In this document: in pieces, positions 16,845 through 25,848 of the stretch
How positions within the stretch are numbered: the first letter of the stretch is position 1
Layout: each line of letters opens with the position of its first letter
Assembly: GCF_002157855.1 (NCBI RefSeq)
Contig: NZ_CP020880.1
Location: 2,046,001 to 2,110,000, forward strand
Source of the DNA: Sutcliffiella horikoshii
Lineage (GTDB): Bacteria > Bacillota > Bacilli > Bacillales > Bacillaceae_I
Length of the DNA: 64,000 nt
Direction: 5' to 3'
The notes under the pieces: model-generated
The model's input: the letters and a program-made list of their open reading frames with translations, nothing else
Told to the model about the DNA's origin: nothing
The model's database searches: none
Made by a program: the position numbers and the translations under genes

Positions 16845-17072
16845 ATGGGTTGTTTTATTAACAAAGTAGTAATTAAGAATGTAAATGGTGGGGTCGTAAA
16901 CTTCGGAAATATTTTTAAAGCTTGTCCAATAGCAGAGGAAACTGGTGTGACAGGCTCTGGTTCCGGAAATCTTGGACAGTGCATCAAAACATTTACAAAA
17001 ATCAGTGTGGTCAACATATGCGGGAAGAAAAATGTTCAAATTAATGATGAAATAGGTGAGGGGTTTGATTAA
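16845..17072 (+). CDS. GerPA/GerPF-like spore germination protein
   Basis: 75 residues with the GerPA/GerPF family pattern: a short N-terminal strand, NGGVVNFGNIFKACP, and the glycine/serine turn TGSGSGNLGQ. GerP proteins act late in the mother cell and help germinants pass the spore coat. Four cysteines (CF, KACP, GQC, NICG) are unusual for the family. ATG 16845 has AAGGGGTGG five bases upstream. The 3' end overlaps the preferred start of selB by 8 bp, so a spore gene and a translation factor may share a transcript. Confidence 0.65.
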   Translation: MGCFINKVVIKNVNGGVVNFGNIFKACPIAEETGVTGSGSGNLGQCIKTFTKISVVNICGKKNVQINDEIGEGFD

Positions 17073-18945
17073 TAAACATTATACCATTGGGATGGCAGGG
17101 CATATCGATCACGGAAAGACCACATTGACAAAAGCGTTGACTGGTGTGGATACGGATCGACTCAAAGAAGAGAAGGAGAGACAGATATCCATTGAACTCG
17201 GGTATGCGCCGTTAAAAATGGATGACGGTTCTCTCTTATCCATTATAGATGTGCCTGGACATGAACGGTTTATTCGTCAGATGATTGCAGGGGTGTCGGG
17301 AATCGACCTGGTCATTTTGGTCGTCGCTGCAGACGAAGGGGTAATGCCACAGACGAAAGAACATCTGGAAATAGTCAAGTTCCTCCAAATCCAGAAAGGA
17401 ATCATCGCCATTACAAAAAAAGATAAGGTGGAAGAAGATTTATTGGATTTGGTTAAAGAGGAAATAATGGATGAGTTAGAGGGTACCGTATTTCATCATT
17501 CTCCAGTAATTTTCTTGGATAGCACCAAAAATATTGGTATAGAGGACTTAAAGGAAACGATCTTTGGTCAATTAGAAGATATACAACATAAGCAGGAGAC
17601 TGGAGATTTTCGTTTGCCGATTGATCAGGTATTTACCATCAAAGGGCAAGGGACGGTCGTCCGGGGAACGATTTTGGAGGGGATCGTTCAAACAGACGAT
17701 GAACTTCAAATTCTTCCTGCTAGAGTACCAGTAAAAGCAAGGCAGTTACAAGTACATAATAAAATGGTTGATAAGGCAATGGCCGGTCAGCGGGTTGCAG
17801 TAAATCTTCCAAATATTAGTGCTGAGGATATCACTCGAGGGGACGTACTAGTTCTTTCCCAGACATATGAAACAACAGATACCATTGATGTCAGTTTGAA
17901 ATTCATTAAAAAGCTGCAATATCCTATTAAGCAAAGAAGTGTATTAAAAGTACATATCGGTACTGCCGAAGTGATGGGGAAAATCATCTTTTTTGATCAA
18001 AATGAATATCAAGATTCAAATGAAGATGTTCTGTGTCAGTTGCGTTTAGAGCAAAAAATAACAGTGAAACGAGGAGACAAATTCATCGTCAGAAGACCTA
18101 CTCCAGTGGAAACAGTCGGTGGAGGCTGGGTGATTCAAGCAAAAGGCTCCAAATATAAGTTTGGAGAAAATACAATACGAACACTACAAAAAGTGAAAGA
18201 AGGGAGCCCGGAAGAAAGGGTCGCTCAAGCATTAAGAAAGAATAAGCTGTTAGAACCTAAAGATATACTAGAAGAAACAGGATTGAGCAAAATGGAGCTG
18301 GATTCCTTATTGGAAGTAGGAAAACTTATCAAAATAAAGGATAAATACTATACATGTTCAGAAAATGTAAAAGCTACTTCACATCAAGTAACCAGCTATA
18401 TTCATGCTTTCCACGAAGCCAATCCATTAAAAGCCGGAGTGGCAAAGGCAGAAATACTCTCTAACTTTTCAAATTCGGTACCTAAGGACTTAGTAGAAAA
18501 TGTCCTCCAATCACTACAAGGTGATGGAAAATTAAAGCGTCATGATAGTTTATTGTATGATGCTGGCTTTGAACCTCACTTTCCTCCTGCTTGGAAAAAA
18601 AGAATGGAACAGGTCGTAACTCGTATTGAGGGGGACGCTCTTACACCTAAACCTTATGAACAATATGGACGAGAGGCGGGACTTCCTGAAAAGGAACTGC
18701 GCGACCTTCAGCACTATTTAATCAGGCAGAAAAAAGTGTATGAGTTGGATGAAAAGTATTTAGTGAGTGTAAAAAGCATAGAAAGTTCTGTCTCTAAACT
18801 AAAGAAGAAATGTTTAAAGGAAATAGAGCTGAGCGGAGTAAAAGAGGAACTTGGATTGTCCCGTAAGTATTTGATTCCTTATATGGAATTGTTAGATGCC
18901 TTACAAATTACAAAAAGAAAAGACTCTGTTCGGTATTGGTTATAA
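17065..18945 (+). CDS. selB: Selenocysteine-specific elongation factor SelB
   Basis: A GTP-dependent factor that brings Sec-tRNA to UGA codons marked by a SECIS hairpin. About 626 residues: an EF-Tu-like G domain (GMAGHIDHGKTTLT near residue 8, DVPGHERFIRQM near 62, TKKDK), domains II-III, and a C-terminal set of winged-helix repeats (about 375-626) that bind the SECIS RNA. The start is uncertain: TTG 17065 gives the usual MINKHYTIG start and overlaps the GerPF-like stop; GTG 17056 is the other in-frame choice but has no ribosome site. It converges with selD and shares its terminator. Confidence 0.95.
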   Translation: MINKHYTIGMAGHIDHGKTTLTKALTGVDTDRLKEEKERQISIELGYAPLKMDDGSLLSIIDVPGHERFIRQMIAGVSGIDLVILVVAADEGVMPQTKEHLEIVKFLQIQKGIIAITKKDKVEEDLLDLVKEEIMDELEGTVFHHSPVIFLDSTKNIGIEDLKETIFGQLEDIQHKQETGDFRLPIDQVFTIKGQGTVVRGTILEGIVQTDDELQILPARVPVKARQLQVHNKMVDKAMAGQRVAVNLPNISAEDITRGDVLVLSQTYETTDTIDVSLKFIKKLQYPIKQRSVLKVHIGTAEVMGKIIFFDQNEYQDSNEDVLCQLRLEQKITVKRGDKFIVRRPTPVETVGGGWVIQAKGSKYKFGENTIRTLQKVKEGSPEERVAQALRKNKLLEPKDILEETGLSKMELDSLLEVGKLIKIKDKYYTCSENVKATSHQVTSYIHAFHEANPLKAGVAKAEILSNFSNSVPKDLVENVLQSLQGDGKLKRHDSLLYDAGFEPHFPPAWKKRMEQVVTRIEGDALTPKPYEQYGREAGLPEKELRDLQHYLIRQKKVYELDEKYLVSVKSIESSVSKLKKKCLKEIELSGVKEELGLSRKYLIPYMELLDALQITKRKDSVRYWL

Positions 18946-18946
18946 G

Positions 18947-18986
18947 AAAACGGTGCTACTGAAATTCATCAGTAGGCACCGTTTTT
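18947..18986. terminator. Shared selB/selD terminator
   Basis: The stem ACGGTGCTACTGA pairs with TCAGTAGGCACCGT (one bulge), with T-rich runs on both strands. It includes the stop codon of selD, so it ends the two convergent genes. Confidence 0.8.
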
Positions 18987-20033
18987 ATTTACATAAATGT
19001 ATTTTTCACTTTTTTCTTTAACAGCTCCTATAACAGCAGCATGCACATTGTTCTCTTTAAGCTTGCTTACATACTGATATGCTTCCATTTCAGGCATGCT
19101 GACCAACAAGCCGCCAGATGTAATGGCATCACACAACACTAGTTGCTCATGTATAGAGACACAATCATCATAACAGACCTCATTCTCTAACCATTGATGG
19201 TTTGACTTAGATCCACCAGGGACAATTCCTTCTTCTGCCAGCTCATAAGTTCCGGACAGAACAGGAACCTTCTTTTGATCGATATGTAAGCTTACGCCGC
19301 TTCCACGGGCGATTTCACATGCATGTCCGAGAAGTCCAAAACCAGTAACGTCTGTAACAGCATTCGAATTGAATTCTTTCAATGTTTCAGCAGCATGTTT
19401 GTTTAAAGATGCCATTGTCTCCGTTACAAGAGTAATTTGTTCATCCGTTGCTTTTTCCCGCTTTATGGCAGTAGTAAGAATCCCTACACCAATAGGCTTT
19501 GTTAATACAAGTGCATCTCCGGGGCGAGCACCGATATTCTTCCAAATATGATCCGGATGGGCAAACCCTGTAACAGATAAGCCGAATTTTGGTTCTTGGT
19601 CATCAATGGAATGACCACCAACAATGACTGCACCGGCTTCCTTCACTTTATCCATCGCACCTGAAAGGATAGAGTGAAGAATTTCGGGTCCCAATTTCTT
19701 AATGGGATATCCGACAATATTGAGTGCTGTTTTTGGGGTGCCACCCATCGCATAAACATCACTCAATGCATTCGCAGCAGCTATTTGTCCGAACATGTAT
19801 GGGTCATCCACAACCGGTGTAAAATAATCAAGTGTTTGGATCATGGCAATTTCATCTGTAATTTTATAGACGCCGGCATCATCTGAAGTACTGTAGCCAA
19901 CCAACAAATTAGGGTCGTGGATATTTGCAGGTAAATCACGCAAAACTTGCGCGAGGTCGCTAGGACCAAGTTTGCATCCTCAACCAGCTTTAGTCGAAAG
20001 TGATGTTAAACGAATTTTTTCGTGTTCACTCAT
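18969..20033 (-). CDS. selD: Selenophosphate synthetase SelD, itself a selenoprotein
   Basis: Makes selenophosphate from selenide and ATP. The frame continues upstream of the first ordinary start through an in-frame UGA (19980-19982) to ATG 20033, which has GGAGG upstream. This gives 354 residues with the active-site motif KAGUGCKLGPSDL (Sec18, Cys20, Lys21), equal to the Cys/Sec-x2-Lys region of known SelD. Without readthrough the protein would lack its catalytic N-terminus. A hairpin begins four bases after the UGA (separate entry). It is divergent from the SelW-like gene and convergent with selB. Confidence 0.95.
19940..19975 (-). promoter_or_regulatory. Predicted SECIS hairpin in selD
   Basis: Starting four bases 3' of the UGA, the mRNA has GCAAACTTG pairing with CAAGTTTTGC (one bulged base) around an inner stem GGTC/GACC with loop CTAGC. 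Position and size fit a bacterial SECIS element recognised by SelB. Pairing was found by eye. Confidence 0.7.
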
Positions 20034-20105
20034 ATTAGGGCACCTCCTGTCTTATCTAAGTATATTCGTCCAGAGGCTCGTTTACCAGTGATAAAGATTT
20101 GAATT

Positions 20106-20134
20106 TTGCGAAAAGATAGTAGATGTACTATGAT
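20106..20134 (+). promoter_or_regulatory. Candidate promoter of SelW-like gene
   Basis: TTGCGA (20106-20111) and TATGAT (20129-20134) are 17 bp apart, 65 bp before the start of the SelW-like gene. Confidence 0.4.
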
Positions 20135-20198
20135 AATAATAGTGACTGAGAAGGAATATCTTGGTCATCGTAGTAAAACTTGCATAGGAGGAAAACTC

Positions 20199-20438
20199 AT
20201 GAGCAATTTCAAAGTATCTATCGAATTTTGCATGCAGTGAAACTACGCGCCAAAAGCCGCGAGTTTCGCGGAATCACTATTCACCCATTTCCGAACGGAT
20301 ATCTCCTCTTTGGAGCTAATTCCAAGCTCCGGTGGGAAATTTGAAGTGACGGTAAATGGGGAAACGATTTTTTCTAAAAAAGAAACAGGTGTGTTTCCGA
20401 AAGCGGAAGACATCATCGCCCAATTAGAAGGTAAGTAA
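20199..20438 (+). CDS. SelW-like (Rdx family) selenoprotein
   Basis: A 79-residue thioredoxin-fold protein read through an in-frame UGA at 20238-20240. The N-terminus SIEFCMQU carries a CxxU redox motif (Cys11, Sec14). The rest has the Rdx/SelW signature: SSGGKFEVTVNGETIFSKK (about 47-65), then GVFPKAEDI. Family members are thought to be thiol or selenol redox proteins; the bacterial role is unknown. ATG 20199 follows ATAGGAGG at a normal distance, and TAA is followed by a terminator. Conventional gene finding misses it because the frame would end after 13 codons. It lies between divergent selD and downstream selA. Confidence 0.92.
20239..20271 (+). promoter_or_regulatory. Predicted SECIS hairpin(s) in SelW-like gene
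   Basis: Two folds compete. (a) CCGCGA (20257-20262) pairs with TCGCGG (20266-20271) around the loop GTT. (b) GAAACT (20239-20244) pairs with AGTTTC (20262-20267), with an inner CGCG/CGCG stem and one bulged A, including two bases of the UGA. Both lie directly 3' of the Sec codon, as bacterial SECIS elements do. Confidence 0.65.
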
Positions 20439-20439
20439 G

Positions 20440-20464
20440 AGAGGAGGGGAATCCCTTCTCTTTT
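20440..20464 (+). terminator. Terminator after SelW-like gene
   Basis: A 9-bp stem (AGAGGAGGG with CCCTTCTCT, one G-U) with a 4-base loop and TTTT. selA may therefore depend on partial readthrough or its own promoter. Confidence 0.75.
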
Positions 20465-20517
20465 ACGTTTTCATTGCGTTATAATAAGAAGATGATTCGA
20501 CGGAAAAGGTGAAAAAA

Positions 20518-21915
20518 GTGAAAGACATATTACGTAATATCCCTCCAGTTCATGAACTGCAAAAACATCATCTATTTATTCTTTTAGGCAAAAAATACAA
20601 TCTAGATGAAACGGTACTTACTTCCATAATTAGACAGGTGTTAGATGCAGTAAGAAATACCGTTAAAAGTGGACAGCACATAAATAAAGACCTTAATTCC
20701 TTCATTTGGGATGAAATAGAAGAGATTGCTAAAGCGAAAAATAAACCAAGCCTTCTTCCTGTTATCAATGCAACGGGAACCATTTTACATACAAATTTAG
20801 GACGTTCAAGATTAAGCAGAGAGGCAATAGACCGAGTGGTGGAGGTCGCCGAAAATTATTCCAACCTTGAATTTGATATAATTTCAGGTAAACGGGGCTC
20901 TAGGCATGATATTGTCGAGGATTTAATTAAAGAGGTAACAGGTGCGGAAGCTGCCATGGTAGTAAATAATAACGCAGCAGCAGTGTTTTTTATCTTGAAT
21001 GCGTTTGGCAAAGGGAAAGAAGTAATTGTTTCGAGAGGCCAGCTTGTGGAAATTGGAGGTTCTTTTCGTATCAGCTCCATCATGGAAGAGAGCGGTGCCA
21101 AGCTTGTGGAGGTAGGAACCACCAACAAAACCCACCTTAAAGATTATGAGGAAGCTCTTACTGATGGAACTTCCATGGTGTTAAAAGTACACACAAGTAA
21201 TTTTAAAATAGTTGGATTTACTCAGGACGTATCAACACAACAACTCGTTGATTTAAAGAAGTTTCAAGATAATTTGATTGTCTACGAAGATCTGGGTAGC
21301 GGAGTCCTTTTTGATTTCACAGAAGCGGGTATCGGAGAAGAACCAGTTGTACAAAAAGTGTTAGAAACTGGTGTAGATATCGTGTCGTTTAGCGGTGATA
21401 AACTGTTGGGTGGACCCCAAGCAGGTATCATAGCCGGAAAAAAACAATATATCGATCAACTAAAAAAACATCAACTAGCCAGAGTGCTTCGAGTGGATAA
21501 AATGAGTTTTGCTGCGCTAGAGGGGACATTACAAGCATATGCAAACAATAAAGCAAAAGACATTCCAGCGGTAAGAGATATGTTATTAACGATCGAAGAG
21601 GTTAGAGAAAGAGCCACAGTATTCCTTTATTCCGTAACTTCACTAATGATGTTTCAATGGGAGCTTGTAGAAGATGAATCCATGGTGGGCGGTGGAACGA
21701 TGCCAGAAGTGAAAATACCATCCATCGCTATTAGGGTGCAAGCCGATACTCTTTCGTCTCAAAACTTGGCAGACGAGTTAAGAAAAGGAACCCCTAGTGT
21801 GGTGGTACGGCTCCAAGATCAGCATGTGATTTTGGATTTCCGGACTATCACACAAGGGGAAATACCAAAGCTAGTGGAAGCTTTTCGTAAAATTGAGCTT
21901 ACATATCGTGACTAG
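20518..21915 (+). CDS. selA: L-seryl-tRNA(Sec) selenium transferase SelA
   Basis: A PLP enzyme that converts seryl-tRNA-Sec to selenocysteyl-tRNA-Sec using selenophosphate. It has 465 residues. The PLP-binding lysine is Lys295 in [13 protein letters not shown], the same residue number as in E. coli SelA. The start region [10 protein letters not shown] and [15 protein letters not shown] (about 80-94) are typical. The preferred start is GTG 20518, with AAAGGTG six bases upstream; GTG 20509 is an alternative. The last 17 bp overlap the end of sspP on the other strand. Confidence 0.95.
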   Translation: MKDILRNIPPVHELQKHHLFILLGKKYNLDETVLTSIIRQVLDAVRNTVKSGQHINKDLNSFIWDEIEEIAKAKNKPSLLPVINATGTILHTNLGRSRLSREAIDRVVEVAENYSNLEFDIISGKRGSRHDIVEDLIKEVTGAEAAMVVNNNAAAVFFILNAFGKGKEVIVSRGQLVEIGGSFRISSIMEESGAKLVEVGTTNKTHLKDYEEALTDGTSMVLKVHTSNFKIVGFTQDVSTQQLVDLKKFQDNLIVYEDLGSGVLFDFTEAGIGEEPVVQKVLETGVDIVSFSGDKLLGGPQAGIIAGKKQYIDQLKKHQLARVLRVDKMSFAALEGTLQAYANNKAKDIPAVRDMLLTIEEVRERATVFLYSVTSLMMFQWELVEDESMVGGGTMPEVKIPSIAIRVQADTLSSQNLADELRKGTPSVVVRLQDQHVILDFRTITQGEIPKLVEAFRKIELTYRD

Positions 21916-22042
21916 AATTATGCTTTTGACGAGTATGCTGGCGGTTTTTCACTTTATGAGATCCGCTTAAAGGTGCGGGTTGGCCTGATTGATTATCTTT
22001 AGGCTGGTTTCTGACCATATCTTTGTGGCTGTTTTTGTTCAT
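21899..22042 (-). CDS. sspP: Small acid-soluble spore protein P
   Basis: A 47-residue protein matching Ssp[18 protein letters not shown], then [20 protein letters not shown] and an end HNSSHDM. It is a minor spore protein made in the forespore. A strong ribosome site (GGAGGAG) precedes ATG 22042 on the minus strand. In B. subtilis sspP lies with sspO next to citB, as here. Its end overlaps the 3' end of selA by 17 bp, so the two mRNAs are antisense there. Confidence 0.9.
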   Translation of the reverse strand: MNKNSHKDMVRNQPKDNQSGQPAPLSGSHKVKNRQHTRQKHNSSHDM

Positions 22043-22177
22043 GGATTATCTCCTCCTTTGCTTATAGTTTTTGAAAAACGGACAGGTTTATGCTCAACTG
22101 TCTGAGGTATATTTTTCTTTTAGACGGGCAGTATAGGTAGAGCTATTCTTTACTTTAATCTAAAGGAGCGAAATGAT

Positions 22178-22444
22178 ATGCCATATCATAAAGATAAACA
22201 GCAAGCATTCCAAGCAGCGCAACAAGGAACAGAACAAGCGAGAGATGTATATGAAGCGATTGTCAGAAACGACCCAAATTACGGGCATGATTTCAAACGA
22301 TTAGAAAATGAAGTAAACGAAGCGATGGAGCAGATCAACAATGCACTAGAAGTAGCTTCTGAAACACAACGACCGCAATTGATGCAATTTCAGGCAGACC
22401 TTCAACGATTGATGCAGCAAGGCGATGGGAATACGCTGGAGTAG
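22178..22444 (+). CDS. Small helical protein, DUF2524/YtzC-like
   Basis: 88 residues, all polar and probably helical (Gln-rich start, RLENEVNEAMEQINNALEVA, then FQADLQRLMQQ). It resembles small Bacillus proteins of the YtzC/DUF2524 type, but I am not certain. Start ATG 22178 follows TAAAGGAGCG. It is divergent from sspP and ends at its own terminator. Confidence 0.6.
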   Translation: MPYHKDKQQAFQAAQQGTEQARDVYEAIVRNDPNYGHDFKRLENEVNEAMEQINNALEVASETQRPQLMQFQADLQRLMQQGDGNTLE

Positions 22445-22460
22445 AGTGTAGTAGGAGTTA

Positions 22461-22506
22461 GGCTAATTCTGAACCGGTATTATAGGTTTGGGATTGGCTT
22501 TTTTTG
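22461..22506 (+). terminator. Terminator after 88-aa gene
   Basis: The stem GGCTAATTC plus GAACC pairs imperfectly with GGTT plus GGATTGGC, followed by seven T. Confidence 0.6.
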
Positions 22507-22510
22507 TATA

Positions 22511-22540
22511 AAAAAATCAACCCCACATATTTGGAGTTGA
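22511..22540 (-). terminator. Terminator of sspO
   Basis: On the minus strand TCAACTCC pairs with GGGGTTGA (one G-U), then TTTTTT. Confidence 0.75.
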
Positions 22541-22557
22541 CTTCACATTTACTTCTA

Positions 22558-22707
22558 TTACTGATTCTTCTTACGTTTTTTATTATTCTGCTTCTGAGCT
22601 TCTGTCAAAGGCTCATTGGAAAGTTCCTCATTATACCCAGCACCTTTGCCCTGTCCGCTAGCACTGTTCATACCTTCGATGACATGGTTTGATTTTCTTT
22701 TTGCCAC
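22558..22707 (-). CDS. sspO: Small acid-soluble spore protein O
   Basis: A 49-residue protein starting at GTG 22707 behind [27 protein letters not shown], then [20 protein letters not shown] and NNKKRKKNQ. This is the SspO pattern. It is made in the forespore and lies upstream of the aconitase gene in divergent orientation, as in B. subtilis. The spacing from sspP (515 bp, with another gene between) is wider than in B. subtilis, where the two are adjacent. Confidence 0.9.
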   Translation of the reverse strand: MAKRKSNHVIEGMNSASGQGKGAGYNEELSNEPLTEAQKQNNKKRKKNQ

Positions 22708-22776
22708 TTTGCTTCACCTCCATTTATAGTTTCTCCTGAGGTTTCAACAGCATGTATTTGTGGAATATTATGAAAG

Positions 22777-22791
22777 ATAAGTGTAACTTAT
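22777..22791. promoter_or_regulatory. CcpC-type dyad upstream of aconitase
   Basis: ATAA-N7-TTAT, here the perfect inverted repeat ATAAGT-GTA-ACTTAT (22777-22791). CcpC represses B. subtilis citB through this dyad centred near -59 plus a half site near -27. With the promoter called below, the dyad centre lies near -60 and a TTAT half site (22820-22823) near -22. LysR-type CcpC and citrate control are therefore expected. Confidence 0.6.
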
Positions 22792-22808
22792 GTGATTTGA
22801 TAACTTTA

Positions 22809-22837
22809 TTGATATTTACTTATGAGAAATGTTGTAT
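22809..22837 (+). promoter_or_regulatory. Candidate acnA promoter
   Basis: TTGATA (22809-22814) and TTGTAT (22832-22837), 17 bp apart. The implied start point near 22844 leaves a leader of about 160 nt. Confidence 0.4.
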
Positions 22838-23002
22838 TAAGATAATATTGTAAGGACTATTCGGTGGGAGAAACAACTCGAAAATTGTCTCAAAGAAAAA
22901 CATTCGCAAACGCTTTCCACTAAAAGAAAGCTTGTTTTTCAATGCCTATTAATTGTTCATAGCGAGGTCCTATTAAACTATGAGTAGCAGGGGGTAATAC
23001 AT

Positions 23003-25708
23003 ATGACGAAGCAAGATGTTTTTAATGCCCGCACGTCTTTTGATGTGAACGGCAAAACGTATCATTACTATTCTTTGCAAGCGCTTGAAAAAGCAAACAT
23101 TGGTAACGTATCACGCTTACCATACTCCATTAAAGTATTATTAGAATCCGTTTTACGTCAAGTAGACGGCCGTGTTATCACAAAAGAGCACGTTGAAAAC
23201 TTAGCAAAATGGGGAACAGACGAGCAGAAGGAAGTAGATGTACCATTCAAACCTTCCCGTGTAATTCTTCAAGACTTCACAGGAGTTCCAGCTGTAGTTG
23301 ACCTTGCATCTTTACGTAAAGCAATGGCTGACGTTGGTGGAGATCCTCAGAAAATTAATCCTGAAATTCCGGTTGATCTTGTAATTGACCACTCTGTACA
23401 AGTTGATAAAGCTGGTACAGCTGATTCTTTAGACTTCAACATGAAGCTTGAGTTCGAACGTAATGCAGAGCGTTACAAGTTCCTAAGTTGGGCAAAGAAA
23501 TCTTTTGACAACTACCGTGCAGTTCCACCAGCAACGGGTATCGTTCATCAAGTTAACCTTGAGTACTTAGCAAACGTTGTCCACGCTGTGGAAGAGAATG
23601 GCGAGTATCTTGCCTTCCCAGATACACTTGTTGGAACAGATTCTCATACAACGATGATCAATGGTATCGGTGTTCTTGGATGGGGTGTAGGTGGTATTGA
23701 AGCAGAAGCAGGAATGCTTGGCCAACCTTCATACTTCCCAGTTCCTGAGGTTGTTGGGGTTAAATTGACAGGTGCACTTCCTAACGGAACAACTGCAACT
23801 GACTTAGCACTAAAAGTTACACAGGTTTTGCGTAAACATGGTGTGGTTGGTAAGTTTGTTGAATTCTTCGGACCTGGTGTATCTGAACTGCCACTAGCTG
23901 ATCGTGCAACTATTGCTAACATGGCACCTGAGTACGGAGCAACTTGTGGATTCTTCCCGGTTGATGAAGAGTCTCTTGACTACATGCGCTTAACTGGACG
24001 CAGTGAAGAACAAATCAAATTGGTAGAAGAGTATTCCAAAGCAAACGGATTGTTCTTCAGCCCTGATGCTGATCCTATCTACACAGATGTTGTAGAAATC
24101 GACCTTGGGGAAATCGAACCAAACCTTTCTGGACCTAAACGTCCACAAGACCTTGTGCCACTATCCATGATGCAGGAAACTTTCCGCAATGCACTAGTAG
24201 CTCCACAAGGTAACCAAGGCTATGGTTTAACTCCTACTGACATCAATAAAGAAGTAGAAGTGACATTGGCTTCTGGTGAGAAAACGACAATGAAAACAGG
24301 ATCTATTGCGATTGCATCCATTACTTCCTGTACCAATACATCCAACCCATACGTATTAATCGCTGCTGGTTTAGTTGCGAAAAAAGCGGTGGAATTAGGA
24401 TTGGAAGTACCAAGTTTTGTGAAAACTTCTTTAGCGCCTGGTTCAAAGGTTGTTACAGGATATTTACACGATTCTGGACTTCAACCATATTTAGATCAAT
24501 TAGGTTTCAACATCGTAGGTTACGGTTGTGCGACATGTATCGGTAACTCCGGTCCATTGGCGGACGAAATTGAAGAAGCAGTGGCAGAAAATGACTTGCT
24601 TGTTACTTCTGTACTTTCTGGTAACCGTAACTTTGAAGGACGTATCCACCCGCTTGTAAAAGGTAACTACCTTGCATCTCCACCACTAGTTGTGGCATAT
24701 GCGCTTGCTGGTAATGTGGATGTTGACCTTCAAAATGATGTAATCGGTAAAGATAAAGACGGAAACGATGTATTCTTTAAGGATATCTGGCCTTCCATGA
24801 CAGAAGTGAAAGAAGTTGTTAAATCAACGGTAACTCCAGAGCTATTCCGCAGAGAATATGAGCATGTATTTGATGACAACAAGCGCTGGAATGAAATCCA
24901 GACTTCTGATGAAGCATTGTACTCATGGGATAATGATTCCACTTACATTCAGAACCCACCATTCTTTGAAGGGTTAACTGCTGAAGCAGGAACTGTAGAG
25001 CCACTTTCTGGTCTACGTGTAGTTGGGAAGTTTGCAGACTCTGTAACAACTGATCATATTTCTCCGGCTGGTTCTATCGGAAAAGATACACCTGCAGGTA
25101 AATACCTACAAGCAAATGGTGTAACTCCTCGTGAGTTCAACTCTTATGGTTCCCGCCGTGGTAACCATGAAGTAATGATGCGTGGTACGTTTGCAAACAT
25201 CCGTATCCGTAACCAAATCGCTCCAGGTACAGAAGGCGGCTGGACGACTTACTGGCCAACTGGCGATGTAATGAGCATTTATGATGCTTGCATGAAGTAT
25301 AAAGAAAAAGGTACTGGCCTTATGGTCATTGCTGGAAAAGACTACGGTATGGGAAGCTCCCGTGACTGGGCTGCTAAAGGAACAAACCTACTTGGAATTA
25401 AAACAGTTATCGCGGAAAGCTTCGAAAGAATCCACCGCAGTAACTTGGTTCTAATGGGAGTTCTACCTTTACAGTTCAAAGATGGTGAAAGTGCAGAAGT
25501 ACTTGGCTTGACTGGTAAAGAAACGTTTGAAGTAGCTGTTGACGAAACAGTTAAACCACGTGACTTTGTAAAAGTTACTGCTACAGACGAAGAAGGCAAC
25601 AAAAAAGAATTTGAAGCACTTGTTCGTTTCGATAGCGAAGTAGAAATTGACTACTACCGTCACGGTGGTATCCTGCGTATGGTATTGCGCGACAAGCTAA
25701 AAGCATAA
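23003..25708 (+). CDS. acnA: Aconitate hydratase
   Basis: A TCA-cycle enzyme (citrate to isocitrate) with a 4Fe-4S cluster, of the AcnA/IRP type (B. subtilis CitB). It has 901 residues; the cluster cysteines are Cys443 (SCTNTS), Cys509 and Cys512 ([10 protein letters not shown]). The C-terminal swivel domain carries [14 protein letters not shown] near residue 775. Homologues also bind RNA when iron is scarce. ATG 23003 follows AGGGGGT. An upstream CcpC-type site suggests citrate/CcpC repression. Confidence 0.96.
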   Translation: MTKQDVFNARTSFDVNGKTYHYYSLQALEKANIGNVSRLPYSIKVLLESVLRQVDGRVITKEHVENLAKWGTDEQKEVDVPFKPSRVILQDFTGVPAVVDLASLRKAMADVGGDPQKINPEIPVDLVIDHSVQVDKAGTADSLDFNMKLEFERNAERYKFLSWAKKSFDNYRAVPPATGIVHQVNLEYLANVVHAVEENGEYLAFPDTLVGTDSHTTMINGIGVLGWGVGGIEAEAGMLGQPSYFPVPEVVGVKLTGALPNGTTATDLALKVTQVLRKHGVVGKFVEFFGPGVSELPLADRATIANMAPEYGATCGFFPVDEESLDYMRLTGRSEEQIKLVEEYSKANGLFFSPDADPIYTDVVEIDLGEIEPNLSGPKRPQDLVPLSMMQETFRNALVAPQGNQGYGLTPTDINKEVEVTLASGEKTTMKTGSIAIASITSCTNTSNPYVLIAAGLVAKKAVELGLEVPSFVKTSLAPGSKVVTGYLHDSGLQPYLDQLGFNIVGYGCATCIGNSGPLADEIEEAVAENDLLVTSVLSGNRNFEGRIHPLVKGNYLASPPLVVAYALAGNVDVDLQNDVIGKDKDGNDVFFKDIWPSMTEVKEVVKSTVTPELFRREYEHVFDDNKRWNEIQTSDEALYSWDNDSTYIQNPPFFEGLTAEAGTVEPLSGLRVVGKFADSVTTDHISPAGSIGKDTPAGKYLQANGVTPREFNSYGSRRGNHEVMMRGTFANIRIRNQIAPGTEGGWTTYWPTGDVMSIYDACMKYKEKGTGLMVIAGKDYGMGSSRDWAAKGTNLLGIKTVIAESFERIHRSNLVLMGVLPLQFKDGESAEVLGLTGKETFEVAVDETVKPRDFVKVTATDEEGNKKEFEALVRFDSEVEIDYYRHGGILRMVLRDKLKA

Positions 25709-25720
25709 TGTGATAAAGAT

Positions 25721-25754
25721 AAGCTGGTCTCTTAACACGGGGCCAGCTTTTTCT
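25721..25754 (+). terminator. Terminator of acnA
   Basis: AAGCTGGTCTC pairs with GGGGCCAGCTT, followed by TTTC-TTTT. Confidence 0.8.
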
Positions 25755-25848
25755 TTTGATTTAAATGTTATAAAATTGACATAGGTTAATGGAAATTACA
25801 TCATTACATATGATTAAATGATAGTAATACAATGTAGAGGAGTAAGAT

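Noticed and set aside
22504-22692. 62-codon plus-strand frame
   Set aside because: Lies antisense to sspO, which has clear homology and a ribosome site.
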